NCBI GenBank assembly: GCA_964422725.1
Contig: CAYRCC010000053.1
Location: forward strand, 1 to 11,192
Source: CAKSNH01 sp964422725
GTDB taxonomy: Bacteria > Bacillota > Clostridia > UBA1381
DNA: 11,192 nucleotides
Direction of reading: 5' to 3'
Positions 1 through 6,769 of this stretch are shown here, piece after piece. How positions within the stretch are numbered: the first letter of the stretch is position 1; each line of letters opens with the position of its first letter. Position numbers and translations under genes: made by a program. The notes beneath the pieces are model-generated. The model did no database searches. It worked only from the letters and a program-made list of their open reading frames with translations, and was not told where the DNA came from.

Positions 1-14
1 TCGGATAAATATTA

Positions 15-20
15 TATAAT
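15..20 (+). promoter_or_regulatory. -10 box of the small hydrophobic peptide gene (promoter cut by window edge)
   Basis: A perfect TATAAT lies here, and a -35 box at normal spacing would fall just outside the left edge, so only half the promoter is visible. Transcription would begin near position 27. The new RNA would then open with a small hairpin, TCGGA (29-33) pairing TCCGA (38-42) around a GATA loop. Such a 5'-terminal hairpin is common on stable toxin mRNAs of type I systems. Confidence 0.5.
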
Positions 21-87
21 GTATCTTGTCGGAGATATCCGATGTTAAAGGTAAGGCCGAAAACAGTGTAAAAGCCGGGCGGTTATG

Positions 88-127
88 CCACCTGATTCCT
101 GTACTTTATAGTCGGGAAAGGAGGTGG
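88..127 (+). promoter_or_regulatory. Leader hairpin that can mask the peptide gene's ribosome binding site
   Basis: CCACCT (88-93) is perfectly complementary to AGGTGG (122-127), and CCT (98-100) to AGG (119-121), with four unpaired bases between on the left arm. Together they would cover the whole AGGAGG Shine-Dalgarno sequence at 119-124, which sits 8 bases before the ATG. The pairing is seen directly in the sequence. That it lowers translation is inferred from the same arrangement in known type I toxin mRNAs. Confidence 0.55.
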
Positions 128-132
128 TTACA

Positions 133-207
133 ATGAAGAAACATATATTGAGAGTGTTTATACTTACAATTATTTTTTTACTTGTACTTACTGTAAAAGT
201 AAAATAA
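133..207 (+). CDS. 24-residue hydrophobic peptide, candidate type I toxin
   Basis: This short ORF starts at an ATG placed 8 bases after a strong AAAGGAGG site, better than most ribosome binding sites in the window. The peptide begins MKKHILR (basic), continues with about 14 hydrophobic residues (VFILTIIFLLVLTV) and ends KVK, so it has the form of one short membrane helix with positive ends. That size and shape match membrane-acting toxins of type I toxin-antitoxin systems such as the Fst/Ldr and TxpA groups, but I do not recognise the sequence as a member of any of them. The stop codon lies inside the terminator stem, so the gene is complete and not a truncated leader. A convergent promoter lies just downstream. 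An alternative is a small membrane regulatory peptide. Expression and toxicity are inferred, not seen. Confidence 0.65.
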   Translation: MKKHILRVFILTIIFLLVLTVKVK

Positions 208-241
208 CGCCAGCCGTTCCAAAAGCAATGGCGTTATTTTA
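200..241. terminator. Bidirectional terminator shared by peptide mRNA and convergent RNA
   Basis: AAAATAACGCCA (201-212) pairs perfectly with TGGCGTTATTTT (229-240) around a 16-base loop, and T200 with A241 adds one more pair. A run of A on one side and T on the other lets it stop transcription in both directions. The TAA stop of the peptide gene lies within the left arm. Both RNAs would carry complementary copies of this hairpin, giving loop-loop contacts as in the Fst system. Confidence 0.85.
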
Positions 242-256
242 TAACAAAATTCTTTT

Positions 257-285
257 GGCATAACCGTTTGAGGTCTTGCCTTTTT
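257..285 (+). terminator. Possible second, weaker plus-strand terminator
   Basis: GGCA (257-260) and TGCC (277-280) enclose 16 bases and are followed by TTTTTC. With only four firm pairs it is weak, but it would give peptide mRNA that reads past the first terminator a defined end near 285. That longer RNA would include the sequence complementary to the leader (see repeat). Confidence 0.3.
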
Positions 286-293
286 CTATTATC

Positions 294-322
294 ATTATAT
301 ACCCTGATTTCACGTTTGTCAA
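294..322 (-). promoter_or_regulatory. Consensus promoter for the convergent RNA
   Basis: On the minus strand a perfect TTGACA (317-322) and a perfect TATAAT (294-299) stand 17 bases apart, an ideal sigma-A promoter. It points left toward the end of the peptide gene and no coding region follows, so its product should be a short RNA. A strong promoter on the antitoxin RNA side is the usual imbalance in type I modules. Confidence 0.85.
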
Positions 323-330
323 TCTCTTGC

Positions 331-459
331 AAAAAAATAATGATGCAAGTCCGATGTGCATAACTGCATTATGGACATAAAAACTTAACACCTCAGTCCG
401 GAGCAATCGCAAGGTTGCTCTTTCATTTCCCGAAATGAGTGTTTTTCGCTGTACAAGCC
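331..459. other. Non-coding spacer with two hairpin-forming inverted repeats
   Basis: Between the small-RNA promoter and the lyase terminator I see no convincing gene. One imperfect palindrome covers 349-376, with outer arms GTCC/GGAC and inner arms TGCA/TGCA around TAAC. A second hairpin has GAGCAA (401-406) pairing TTGCTC (415-420), followed on the plus strand by TTTCATTT, which could act as a weak terminator. Any lyase mRNA reading past its terminator would be antisense to the peptide gene, so hairpins here may insulate the two units. Confidence 0.4.
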
Positions 460-494
460 AAAACAGACAGACTCAAAACGAGCCTGTCTGTTTT
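460..494 (-). terminator. Terminator of the rhamnogalacturonan lyase gene
   Basis: AAAACAGACAG (460-470) pairs perfectly with CTGTCTGTTTT (484-494), and CTC/GAG pairs further inside. It begins about 45 bases beyond the lyase stop codon on the minus strand and ends in a T run, so it is the expected rho-independent end of that transcript. The mirrored A and T runs may make it work in both directions. Confidence 0.8.
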
Positions 495-539
495 CATAGC
501 CACACTGTACGAACAGCGCAACTAACCGTATTCTCAAAA

Positions 540-3242
540 TCAGCCGATTTGACCGAGCAAATTCTCAACCATAACCGCACCGTGAGCACGTGTAGCATCA
601 TTCTTAGGTGCGAATGTACCGTCACCCATACCGTTTACGATACCCAGCTTAACAGCAGCTGCAACATATGCATCTGCCCAAGCCGAAATATTAGCTTTAT
701 CGGTAAACTGTGCTGTGTCACCGCCTGTTGTGTCAAGTGACTTAGCCTTCGCGGCATTCACAACAACAGAAGCCATTTCTTCACGGTTAATATTCTTGTT
801 CGGCTCAAATGAACCGTTTGCAATCATATTGGCATCAATCAAGCCTGCTGTTTCAGCCGCCTGAACATACGGAGCGTACCACTCTGTCGCAACAACGTCC
901 GCACAAGCACCTGAATACGGTGCTGTAATATCAAGACCCAAAGCCGCTACTACAATCTTTACAAACTGCGCTCTTGTAATATTGGCATCAGGCGCAAACG
1001 TACCGTCGCCCATACCGTTGATAATACCCTTATCAACCATATTGTTTACAGTCTTTTCAGACCAGTGACCTGCCATATCCGTAAACTTGCTGTTTGTCTG
1101 AACCGGTGTAGGCGCTGCACTGTCACCGTTGCCTACCGGCGCACTGCCCGATACGGCTGACGCATCAAACGGAGCTTCCGTATAGCTGTTTGCAACCAAT
1201 GTTACATTAGCCTCAGGCTGTTCGGCATAAACTTTATCAAGGTTCGGATTGTCGCTGATATAGAAACTGAGGTGTGCCGGCTGATTATAGCATACGTTAT
1301 ATGTGGCCGCGCCGATTCTGTAGATATCGTCGTGCATAAACGTGTAGAAGTTATAATCTGTCGGATCAACTGTTGTGTAAAGTCTTAATACATACTGCGA
1401 TGTCTTACGTGTTGCCTGATACTCCTTACCGTTTGCCTCATAAATTACAGGAATTTTCTCTTCCTTAGAACTTACTTCCTTATAACATACAAATTCTTCT
1501 CTCCAGTCACCGATAATGTCAGCCATTACATTTACATTACCCTTTGTACTGTTGATTGAATTACCGTCACCCGTCAAGATAACTTCGGCTTTTCCTGCCT
1601 GATCGTTCCACTTTGAAATGGTTACGTGGTCCTGAAGTTCTACCTGAAGGTCGCCGTCCCAGTAAAGACAACCGCTCATTGCAAGAGCCAAATCGGCAAG
1701 CTTTTCGTTCTTGTTTGTCCAGTAACCCGATGAGCCTGCGCCCCAACGTACAAAGTACGAATCCTTATAACCGATGTTACCGATCATACCACGACCCGTA
1801 TCCTTGATACCGTCACTTGAACCCAAAATTTCGCCTGTCTTTGCATCTTGTACTGTCTGACCCCAAATCTGGGCACCTGTCACCTCTACACCGTCTGCCG
1901 ATGTGATTGAGTGTACTTCCTGTCCGCCCTTAAACGGAGTACCGGCAATACTTTCGTAAACCTTCATATACTCAAGACCTTCGTGTGTCGGATCGAAATC
2001 ACCGAGGTGGTGAGCATCGCCGTGACCGTAGCCTGTGTTCCAAAGAACCTTACCGTCGTGGTCAAATGCGATAGCACCCGAAATAATTTCATCATAACCG
2101 TCACCGTCAACGTCGCCGGCTGTCATAGAGTGGTTACCCTGTCCTATACCTGCCGCATCATCTCTCGTGTCGTATCTCCACTTTTTAACAAGCTTGTTAT
2201 TTTCCATCGAATAAGCCGCAACAACGGTTCTTCCCGTTCCGACATCTTTTGCCGGATAGTAACCGCGCTGTACGATTGCCGACGGTTTAACGCCGTCAAT
2301 ATATGCGATAGTACCCAGATATCTTTCCGAACGGTTACCGTAATTATCGCCCCATTCCATAAAGTCGGAAGTACCGTCAGATGACTGAGGGTCATACTCA
2401 ACCGAGTCGATAATCTTACCTGTAGCGCCCTCAAAAGCTGTCAGATAAAGAGGACCCTGAAGGTTTTTACCGCTGTTAAGCTCTGCCCAGTTCTTTGTGG
2501 CATCACCGATAACAGTACCGTCACCGGCAACTGTACCGTCAGCTGTTCTTACGATAAGTTCTGCTTTTCCGTCCGAGTTAAAGTCGGCAACCAAAAGCTG
2601 AGTATCGTGTGCACCCGAACGGATATTTACACCCATATCAATTCTCCACATATGAGTACCGTCCAGCTTGTATGCATCAATATATGCTTTATCCGTAAAG
2701 CCTGCGCTTGCGGCATCTTTTGCCGTGCTCGGATTCCAAAGCATAACTATTTCGTATTCACCGTCACCGTCAAGGTCGCCGACTGTAGAATCGCCCGGTG
2801 CATACGAGGCGTATGTAAGATAGTTCCAGTCAAGCTCGTTTGAAACAGGAGCTTCAGCCAAAGGAATATCAAGGTATTGATTTTCCCATACCGAAACCTG
2901 CTTTGACTGTGTAGCATTATTGGTAACTACCATATATTTTGAATCCTTTGTACCGTTAGGGTCAACAAAATTTGTGATAGGTCCGCTTGTTACCAATACG
3001 TTATCTCTGTAAAGAGAAAATTCCGTTGTAGCCGGTTCGGTACCCAGTCTTCTCCATGAAACGAATACGCCGCCGTCTGTTTTAACGGCAACCACGCCGC
3101 GGTCAAGATTTTCAACCTGACGTGTTATCGGTGTAGCACCGACACTTGCCGTCGGGATAACCGCGCCAACGCTTGCCAGCTGTGCTACGATTGCAGCATA
3201 AACCGCAATCTTTTTGATGTTTTTGCGAATATTATTAAACAT
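540..3242 (-). CDS. Secreted PL11-family rhamnogalacturonan lyase with three SLH repeats
   Basis: This 900-residue protein should cleave the rhamnose-galacturonate backbone of rhamnogalacturonan I by beta-elimination, as PL11 enzymes such as B. subtilis YesW and YesX do. Residues 1-36 form a signal peptide (basic start, hydrophobic stretch, likely cut after SVGA). The family's N-terminal beta domain follows (RQVENLDRGVVAVKT, SWRRLGTE, about 41-120). The catalytic propeller (about 135-680) carries acidic calcium-type loops: GDLDGDGEYEIV at 155-166, ADFNSDGKAELI at 219-230, GDVDGDGYDEII at 377-388, and MADIIGDWREEF at 573-584. After a Pro/Thr/Ser-rich linker, three SLH repeats lie at about 719-770, 780-834 and 846-898 (INGMGDGTFAP, then a diverged repeat, then VNGMGDGTFAP), which normally bind pyruvylated wall polymer. 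The start follows GAGGAGG by about 9 bases. No transporter or other pectin gene is adjacent. The enzyme class is secure; exo or endo action cannot be told. Confidence 0.92.
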   Translation of the reverse strand: MFNNIRKNIKKIAVYAAIVAQLASVGAVIPTASVGATPITRQVENLDRGVVAVKTDGGVFVSWRRLGTEPATTEFSLYRDNVLVTSGPITNFVDPNGTKDSKYMVVTNNATQSKQVSVWENQYLDIPLAEAPVSNELDWNYLTYASYAPGDSTVGDLDGDGEYEIVMLWNPSTAKDAASAGFTDKAYIDAYKLDGTHMWRIDMGVNIRSGAHDTQLLVADFNSDGKAELIVRTADGTVAGDGTVIGDATKNWAELNSGKNLQGPLYLTAFEGATGKIIDSVEYDPQSSDGTSDFMEWGDNYGNRSERYLGTIAYIDGVKPSAIVQRGYYPAKDVGTGRTVVAAYSMENNKLVKKWRYDTRDDAAGIGQGNHSMTAGDVDGDGYDEIISGAIAFDHDGKVLWNTGYGHGDAHHLGDFDPTHEGLEYMKVYESIAGTPFKGGQEVHSITSADGVEVTGAQIWGQTVQDAKTGEILGSSDGIKDTGRGMIGNIGYKDSYFVRWGAGSSGYWTNKNEKLADLALAMSGCLYWDGDLQVELQDHVTISKWNDQAGKAEVILTGDGNSINSTKGNVNVMADIIGDWREEFVCYKEVSSKEEKIPVIYEANGKEYQATRKTSQYVLRLYTTVDPTDYNFYTFMHDDIYRIGAATYNVCYNQPAHLSFYISDNPNLDKVYAEQPEANVTLVANSYTEAPFDASAVSGSAPVGNGDSAAPTPVQTNSKFTDMAGHWSEKTVNNMVDKGIINGMGDGTFAPDANITRAQFVKIVVAALGLDITAPYSGACADVVATEWYAPYVQAAETAGLIDANMIANGSFEPNKNINREEMASVVVNAAKAKSLDTTGGDTAQFTDKANISAWADAYVAAAVKLGIVNGMGDGTFAPKNDATRAHGAVMVENLLGQIG

Positions 3243-3268
3243 TGCGCATAACCTCCTCTTAAATATTA

Positions 3269-3286
3269 ATGTTCATTACAGAACAT
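3269..3286. promoter_or_regulatory. Palindromic candidate operator in the lyase leader
   Basis: ATGTTC (3269-3274) and GAACAT (3281-3286) are perfect inverted arms separated by 6 bases. The element lies just downstream of the lyase -10 box and upstream of its ribosome binding site, where a dimeric repressor could block transcription. It could also fold as a short mRNA hairpin. Nothing identifies the binding protein. Confidence 0.4.
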
Positions 3287-3297
3287 ATCTTATTGAT

Positions 3298-3326
3298 ATT
3301 ATAACACAGTTTTTTTCACATTTAAA
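3298..3326 (-). promoter_or_regulatory. Putative promoter of the lyase gene
   Basis: A perfect TATAAT on the minus strand (3298-3303) is preceded, at 17 bases, by TTTAAA (3321-3326), which matches four of six -35 positions. It lies about 55 bases ahead of the ATG. The weak -35 box would suit an activated or regulated gene. Confidence 0.5.
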
Positions 3327-3436
3327 GAGTTTTTACTAAAAATTTTAAAATTTTTTTTGCTAATTTATTTATTTTGTATATACTAAGCGAAAATACGGGC
3401 GGCAGCCCCCCTTTTTGCAAGGACAACGCATAACAT

Positions 3437-3483
3437 AAAAAACTGCCGTCAAACCCACAAGCGAGTTTGCCGACAGCTTTTTT
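3437..3483 (-). terminator. Strong terminator after the HD-GYP pair
   Basis: Twelve-base arms at 3443-3454 and 3465-3476 (CTGCCGTCAAAC with GTTTGCCGACAG) pair with one mismatch and one G-T wobble, flanked by A and T runs of six each. It starts about 15 bases beyond the stop codon at 3499 and would end the HD-GYP transcript. The symmetric flanks mean it could also act in the other direction. Confidence 0.88.
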
Positions 3484-3498
3484 AACATATTGATTCTC

Positions 3499-4599
3499 TT
3501 AATCCTCCGTGCGGCACATACACACACATTTTATCGTATCGTCCGTCTGAATAACCTTCGGACCTATCTGCACTATAGGGTGCGCAAAATCAGACGGGTC
3601 AATATACGCCAGCTTGGCTATTGCGCCGTTTGACAAAAGCACAGACTTACCGCTCAGCTCAAGCGGCATATGCGTAAGGAATGTGTTTACTATGTCAAGG
3701 TCGAGATTTGTGAAACTGCCCTTTGAAAATTCTTCGAGAATTTCAAACGGCGAGTGTGCCTCCTTGTATGAATGGCGCGTAACCATAGCATCATAAATAT
3801 CCGAAACAGCCGTAATTCTTGCGGCGCGCGAAATTTTGTCATAACTCAAGCCGTCCGGATATCCCGAACCGTTTATCTTTTCGTGGTGATTTCTCGCCGC
3901 CGACAGAACGTCCGGATTGATTTCACCGGCATCGAGCAGTAAATTGTACGAATGTACAGGGTGCGTTTTCACTATTTCAAACTCCTGAGGAGTAAGCGTG
4001 TCCGGCTTGTTGAGTATTTCCTGCGGTATGCACAGCTTGCCTATGTCGTGCAAAAGACCGCCCGCGATAAGCGACGAAATATCCTTTTCCGCCAGACCGA
4101 GCCACTTTCCCATAAGTCCGTTAAGAAACGCAACATTAATGCTGTGCGTGTACAAATATTCGTCAACGTCACGCACGCTGTTAATAACCTGGAAAATCGT
4201 TGCCGCGTCGGCAGTGGTGATTTTGTCGGTGATAATCTTGGTTGTTATGTTTGCCGCCTCACGCGGAAGAGCATTATTCACAGCCACAGAATCAAGAATG
4301 TTGCTTGCTTTATCCTTGAGCGACTTGTAATTTGTATCAAATTCCAAACGTTTCAAAATCGCTTCATACTGGTCAAACTGGTCGTTGAGCTTTTGGTAAT
4401 GCTCTTTTTCGACGTACAGATTGCCGTATGTATTTTCCAGCTGTTTGATTTTCAAAATCAGTTTTTGAGTCAAAAGCGAGCTTTTGAAAACAAGAACGAA
4501 ATTGTTTTTGTAACGGCAGTAAAGGTCGGTGGATACAAACATTCCCTCGAAAAATTTGCTTGAATCCACCGTAATAAATCCGTTATGTTCAATAGGCAT
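3499..4599 (-). CDS. HD-GYP domain protein, predicted cyclic-di-GMP phosphodiesterase (second of tandem pair)
   Basis: This 366-residue soluble protein has the full HD-GYP metal-site set: H152 (THS), H184-D185 (LLHDIGK), H213 (KTHP), H238-H239-E240 (NHHE), GYP at 246-248 and D267 (SDIYDAM). The family hydrolyses cyclic-di-GMP to GMP. The motif reads HHEKINGSGYP, with N where the textbook motif has D, a common variant. An N-terminal region (about 15-130) with FFEGMFVSTDLYCRYK and KLILKIKQLENTYGNLYVE is unlike receiver, PAS or GAF domains I know. A short C-terminal beta-like segment (about 317-358, LLSNGAIAKLAYID) follows. There is no GGDEF domain and no membrane segment. It starts after GAAGGAGG, 38 bases beyond its paralogue's stop, and both are probably one transcript. 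Activity and target process are inferred. Confidence 0.88.
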   Translation of the reverse strand: MPIEHNGFITVDSSKFFEGMFVSTDLYCRYKNNFVLVFKSSLLTQKLILKIKQLENTYGNLYVEKEHYQKLNDQFDQYEAILKRLEFDTNYKSLKDKASNILDSVAVNNALPREAANITTKIITDKITTADAATIFQVINSVRDVDEYLYTHSINVAFLNGLMGKWLGLAEKDISSLIAGGLLHDIGKLCIPQEILNKPDTLTPQEFEIVKTHPVHSYNLLLDAGEINPDVLSAARNHHEKINGSGYPDGLSYDKISRAARITAVSDIYDAMVTRHSYKEAHSPFEILEEFSKGSFTNLDLDIVNTFLTHMPLELSGKSVLLSNGAIAKLAYIDPSDFAHPIVQIGPKVIQTDDTIKCVCMCRTED

Positions 4600-4637
4600 A
4601 AATTACCGGCCTCCTTCAATTGATTTTATATTTACTA

Positions 4638-5771
4638 TTAATTGCCCTGGTACATACATACGCAGTTTATTGTGTCGTTTGTGGAGAACACCTCCGAGCC
4701 CACTCTGACAATCGGGTGCAGAAGATTTGTTTCGTCTACGAAAACCACCTCGCCGATACTTCCGTTTGAAAGTATAACAGCCTTGCCGATAAGCTCTTTA
4801 GGCATATTTTCGACAAACACCTTCACAAGGTCCATATCAAGGTCGGTGTAGCTGCCCTTTGCGAAATCCTCAAGGATTTCAAACGGCGAATGTGCATCTT
4901 TGTAAACGCGCTTTGTAATCATAGCATCGTACACGTCCGATATCGCGGTAATGCGTGCGTGAATCGGGATATCATCGTAAAGCAGCTTGTCCGGATAACC
5001 CTTGCCGTTCACCTTTTCGTGGTGATTTCTTGCGGCGGCGAGAACTATAGGATCAAGCTCACCGGAATTAATCAGAATGTTGTACGAGTGAATAGGATGT
5101 GTTTTGACTATATCAAATTCCTCGTCGGTAAGAGTGCCGGGCTTGTCGAGAATTTCGCGCGGTATTTTGGTTTTGCCGATGTCGTGCAAAAGACCGCCCC
5201 TGACAAGCGAATGGATTTCATTTTCCGGCAAGCCGAGCCACTTTCCCATAAGACCGTTTAATACGGCAACGTTTGAGCTGTGCGTGTAAAGGTATTCGTC
5301 AACGGTTCTTACGGCGTTAAGTATCTGAAAAATCGTAGCCTCGTCTATACGCAGAATTTTTTCGTGAATGGAATCCGTGACTTTGTCGGCGGCGACGTTA
5401 TTTATTTTATTGGTAAGAGTAACGTCCTCCAGAATATTCATTGTCTGTTCTTTCAGCACAGAATAACTGCTGTTGAAATTCATATTGGACAAATTTTCCC
5501 TGTACATATCCGACTGAGCCAGAACGGCATCATAAAATTCGTTTTCTATGTACAAATTTCCGTATGTAAGCTCAAGCTGTTTTATTTTCAAAATCAGTTT
5601 TGACGTAAGCAGTTCACTCTTGAACACCAAAACATAGTTATCTTTGTATTTACAGTACAGGTCGGCAGGCATAAGCATACCCTCAAAGAATACGTTTGAG
5701 TAAATCTTTTTGTATTTGGTGACCGCGCTTTCCATATCGGCAATTTCACCGCTTTTGATTGGATTATCCAT
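4638..5771 (-). CDS. HD-GYP domain protein, predicted cyclic-di-GMP phosphodiesterase (first of tandem pair)
   Basis: This 377-residue paralogue is collinear with the downstream protein over nearly all its length and has an extra N-terminal stretch of about 10 residues. Metal-site residues are intact: H164 (THS), H196-D197 (LLHDIGK), H225 (KTHP), H250-H251-E252 (NHHEKVNGKGYP) and D279 (SDVYDAM). It shares the unassigned N-terminal region (FFEGMLMPADLYCKYK, KLILKIKQLELTYGNLYIE at about 59-76) and the C-terminal beta segment (ILSNGSIGEVVFVD, about 333-346). A tandem duplication is the simplest origin. The differences are concentrated in the helical stretch at about 80-140, so the copies may sense different inputs. 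The ATG follows AAGGGGTG by 9 bases, a weaker site than that of the second gene. It has a consensus-like promoter upstream. Confidence 0.88.
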   Translation of the reverse strand: MDNPIKSGEIADMESAVTKYKKIYSNVFFEGMLMPADLYCKYKDNYVLVFKSELLTSKLILKIKQLELTYGNLYIENEFYDAVLAQSDMYRENLSNMNFNSSYSVLKEQTMNILEDVTLTNKINNVAADKVTDSIHEKILRIDEATIFQILNAVRTVDEYLYTHSSNVAVLNGLMGKWLGLPENEIHSLVRGGLLHDIGKTKIPREILDKPGTLTDEEFDIVKTHPIHSYNILINSGELDPIVLAAARNHHEKVNGKGYPDKLLYDDIPIHARITAISDVYDAMITKRVYKDAHSPFEILEDFAKGSYTDLDMDLVKVFVENMPKELIGKAVILSNGSIGEVVFVDETNLLHPIVRVGSEVFSTNDTINCVCMYQGN

Positions 5772-5830
5772 AGTCTGTACACCCCTTTTATAAAATATTC
5801 AAAAAACCACTCATTATACTATTAGTTACT

Positions 5831-5859
5831 ATTATATAACGTTCTGTGCAAAAAATCAA
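5831..5859 (-). promoter_or_regulatory. Promoter of the HD-GYP pair
   Basis: On the minus strand TTGATT (5854-5859) and a perfect TATAAT (5831-5836) are 17 bases apart, giving a good vegetative promoter about 60 bases ahead of the first ATG. A second TATAAT at about 5814-5819 has no recognisable -35 box. No operator or riboswitch was seen in the leader. Confidence 0.7.
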
Positions 5860-5864
5860 CATAA

Positions 5865-6027
5865 AAAACATATAAAAATTGTATAAAATTTATAATCGGT
5901 TAATTTTGCCCCGTTCACAGCCTACTCCCCCAAGCACCGCGCTTTTTGCATACACCCCGAAAAAACAACAGCGGCGAGGGCGGCGTTTTTTTTAATTATT
6001 TTTAATGCAGTTTATTTTCGTTTTTTA
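5865..6027. other. Divergent intergenic spacer, no gene found
   Basis: This stretch separates the HD-GYP promoter from the trmB promoter. Most of it is A+T-rich, but about 5908-5987 is a G+C-rich patch ending in GGGCGGCG followed by eight T. The patch lacks a clean hairpin (only CCGC with GCGG and CCC with GGG, widely spaced), so I do not call a terminator. No ORF in it has both a start and a ribosome binding site. Confidence 0.5.
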
Positions 6028-6056
6028 TTGTTATTTTTCAAAAGATATTATATAAT
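6028..6056 (+). promoter_or_regulatory. Putative promoter of the trmB-radA-malQ operon
   Basis: TTGTTA (6028-6033, four of six matches) and a perfect TATAAT (6051-6056) are 17 bases apart. A second TATAAT immediately follows at 6057-6062 but has no matching -35 box. The start of trmB lies about 60 bases downstream. Confidence 0.6.
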
Positions 6057-6118
6057 TATAATACCCGAGCCGACAAATCGTGCGGCAAATTACTGACCAT
6101 TAAGGAGAAACCGAAAAT

Positions 6119-6769
6119 ATGCGAATGAGAAACAAAAAAAACCGACTGCCGAGAATGCAGCGGTGTGAAGATATATGGATAAAAGATGCAAAAAGCGCAA
6201 AAGGCAGCTGGCACACCCTATTCGGCAACGACAACCCCATACATATCGAAATAGGCTGCGGCAAGGGCGGCTTTGTTGCCGGTATGGCGGCGAAGAACCC
6301 CGACATAAACTATGTCGCAATAGAACGCTACGAAAATGTTTTGGTGCTTGCTATGGAGAAAGTCAAAAACGCGGCACTTACAAACATACTTTTTATCGAC
6401 GGCGATGCAATGCAGCTTGACGAGTATTTTCAAGACGGCGAGTTTGAGCGTATATACCTTAATTTCAGCGACCCTTGGCCCAAGAAAAAGACCGCAAAGC
6501 GCCGTCTTACGCATACAAACTTTCTTAATATATACAGCCGCCTTTTGCCCGACGGCGGCGGCGTGTTCTTTAAAACCGACAACCGCGCACTGTTTGAATT
6601 TTCGCTCAATTCCTTTGCCGATGCCGATTTCAAAATGAAAAACATTACGTTTGACCTGCACAACAGCGGTTTTGAGGGAAATGTAATGACCGAATACGAA
6701 AAGAAATTTTCCGAGGAGGGTATGCCGATATACAGAGTTGAGGCGTATCCGAGGGAGAGCGCGCGATGA
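6119..6769 (+). CDS. trmB: tRNA (guanine-N7-)-methyltransferase
   Basis: TrmB uses S-adenosylmethionine to methylate G46 in the variable loop of tRNAs. The 216-residue length is normal for Firmicutes. The SAM-binding motif is IEIGCGKGGF (43-52), with an acidic residue at E69 closing the next strand. The family signature NFSDPWPKKKTAKRRLT (115-131) and the late motif TEYEKKF with YRVEA (191-209) are intact. The ATG at 6119 follows AAGGAG by 11 bases; a second in-frame ATG at 6125 could also be used. The last codons overlap radA by four bases (ATGA), so translation of the two is probably coupled. Nothing in the region suggests special regulation. Confidence 0.96.
   Translation: MRMRNKKNRLPRMQRCEDIWIKDAKSAKGSWHTLFGNDNPIHIEIGCGKGGFVAGMAAKNPDINYVAIERYENVLVLAMEKVKNAALTNILFIDGDAMQLDEYFQDGEFERIYLNFSDPWPKKKTAKRRLTHTNFLNIYSRLLPDGGGVFFKTDNRALFEFSLNSFADADFKMKNITFDLHNSGFEGNVMTEYEKKFSEEGMPIYRVEAYPRESAR

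Larger units (their letters stand above)
80..266. repeat. 11-base inverted repeat flanking the peptide gene
   Basis: CGGTTATGCCA at 80-90 recurs as its exact reverse complement at 256-266. One copy lies in the peptide mRNA leader next to the masking hairpin, the other inside the convergent RNA just beyond the shared terminator. In an mRNA that reads through the first terminator the two arms could pair, giving the long-distance 5'-3' fold known in hok and aapA-type toxin mRNAs. The match is direct; the role is inference. Confidence 0.6.
200..287 (-). ncRNA. Predicted convergent antisense RNA (candidate antitoxin RNA)
   Basis: From the promoter at 294-322 an RNA of roughly 85-90 nt would start near 287 on the minus strand and end at the shared terminator. 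It is complementary to the 3' end of the peptide mRNA over the terminator hairpin. Near its 5' end it can form a hairpin (GGCAAGAC with GTTATGCC, one A-A mismatch and one G-U pair), with CTCAAACG in the loop. It contains ACCTC, complementary to GAGGT in the peptide gene's Shine-Dalgarno region, but that match is only 5 bases and could be chance. No protein is encoded. The ends are estimated from promoter and hairpin positions. Confidence 0.6.

Noticed and set aside
435..740. 101-codon plus-strand ORF at the end of the lyase gene
   Set aside because: It crosses the lyase terminator hairpin and runs antisense to the third SLH repeat, with no ribosome binding site.
1911..2384. Long plus-strand ORF inside the lyase gene
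   Set aside because: It lies antisense to conserved PL11 propeller motifs, lacks a ribosome binding site and has no recognisable domain.
3952..4563. 203-codon plus-strand ORF opposite the second HD-GYP gene
   Set aside because: It is the mirror of conserved HD-GYP codons. A similar shadow occurs opposite the paralogue, as expected from their shared sequence.
5908..5987. G+C-rich patch ending in a T run, possible terminator or RNA
   Set aside because: It lies between divergent promoters where no transcript should end, and its arms do not form a continuous stem.
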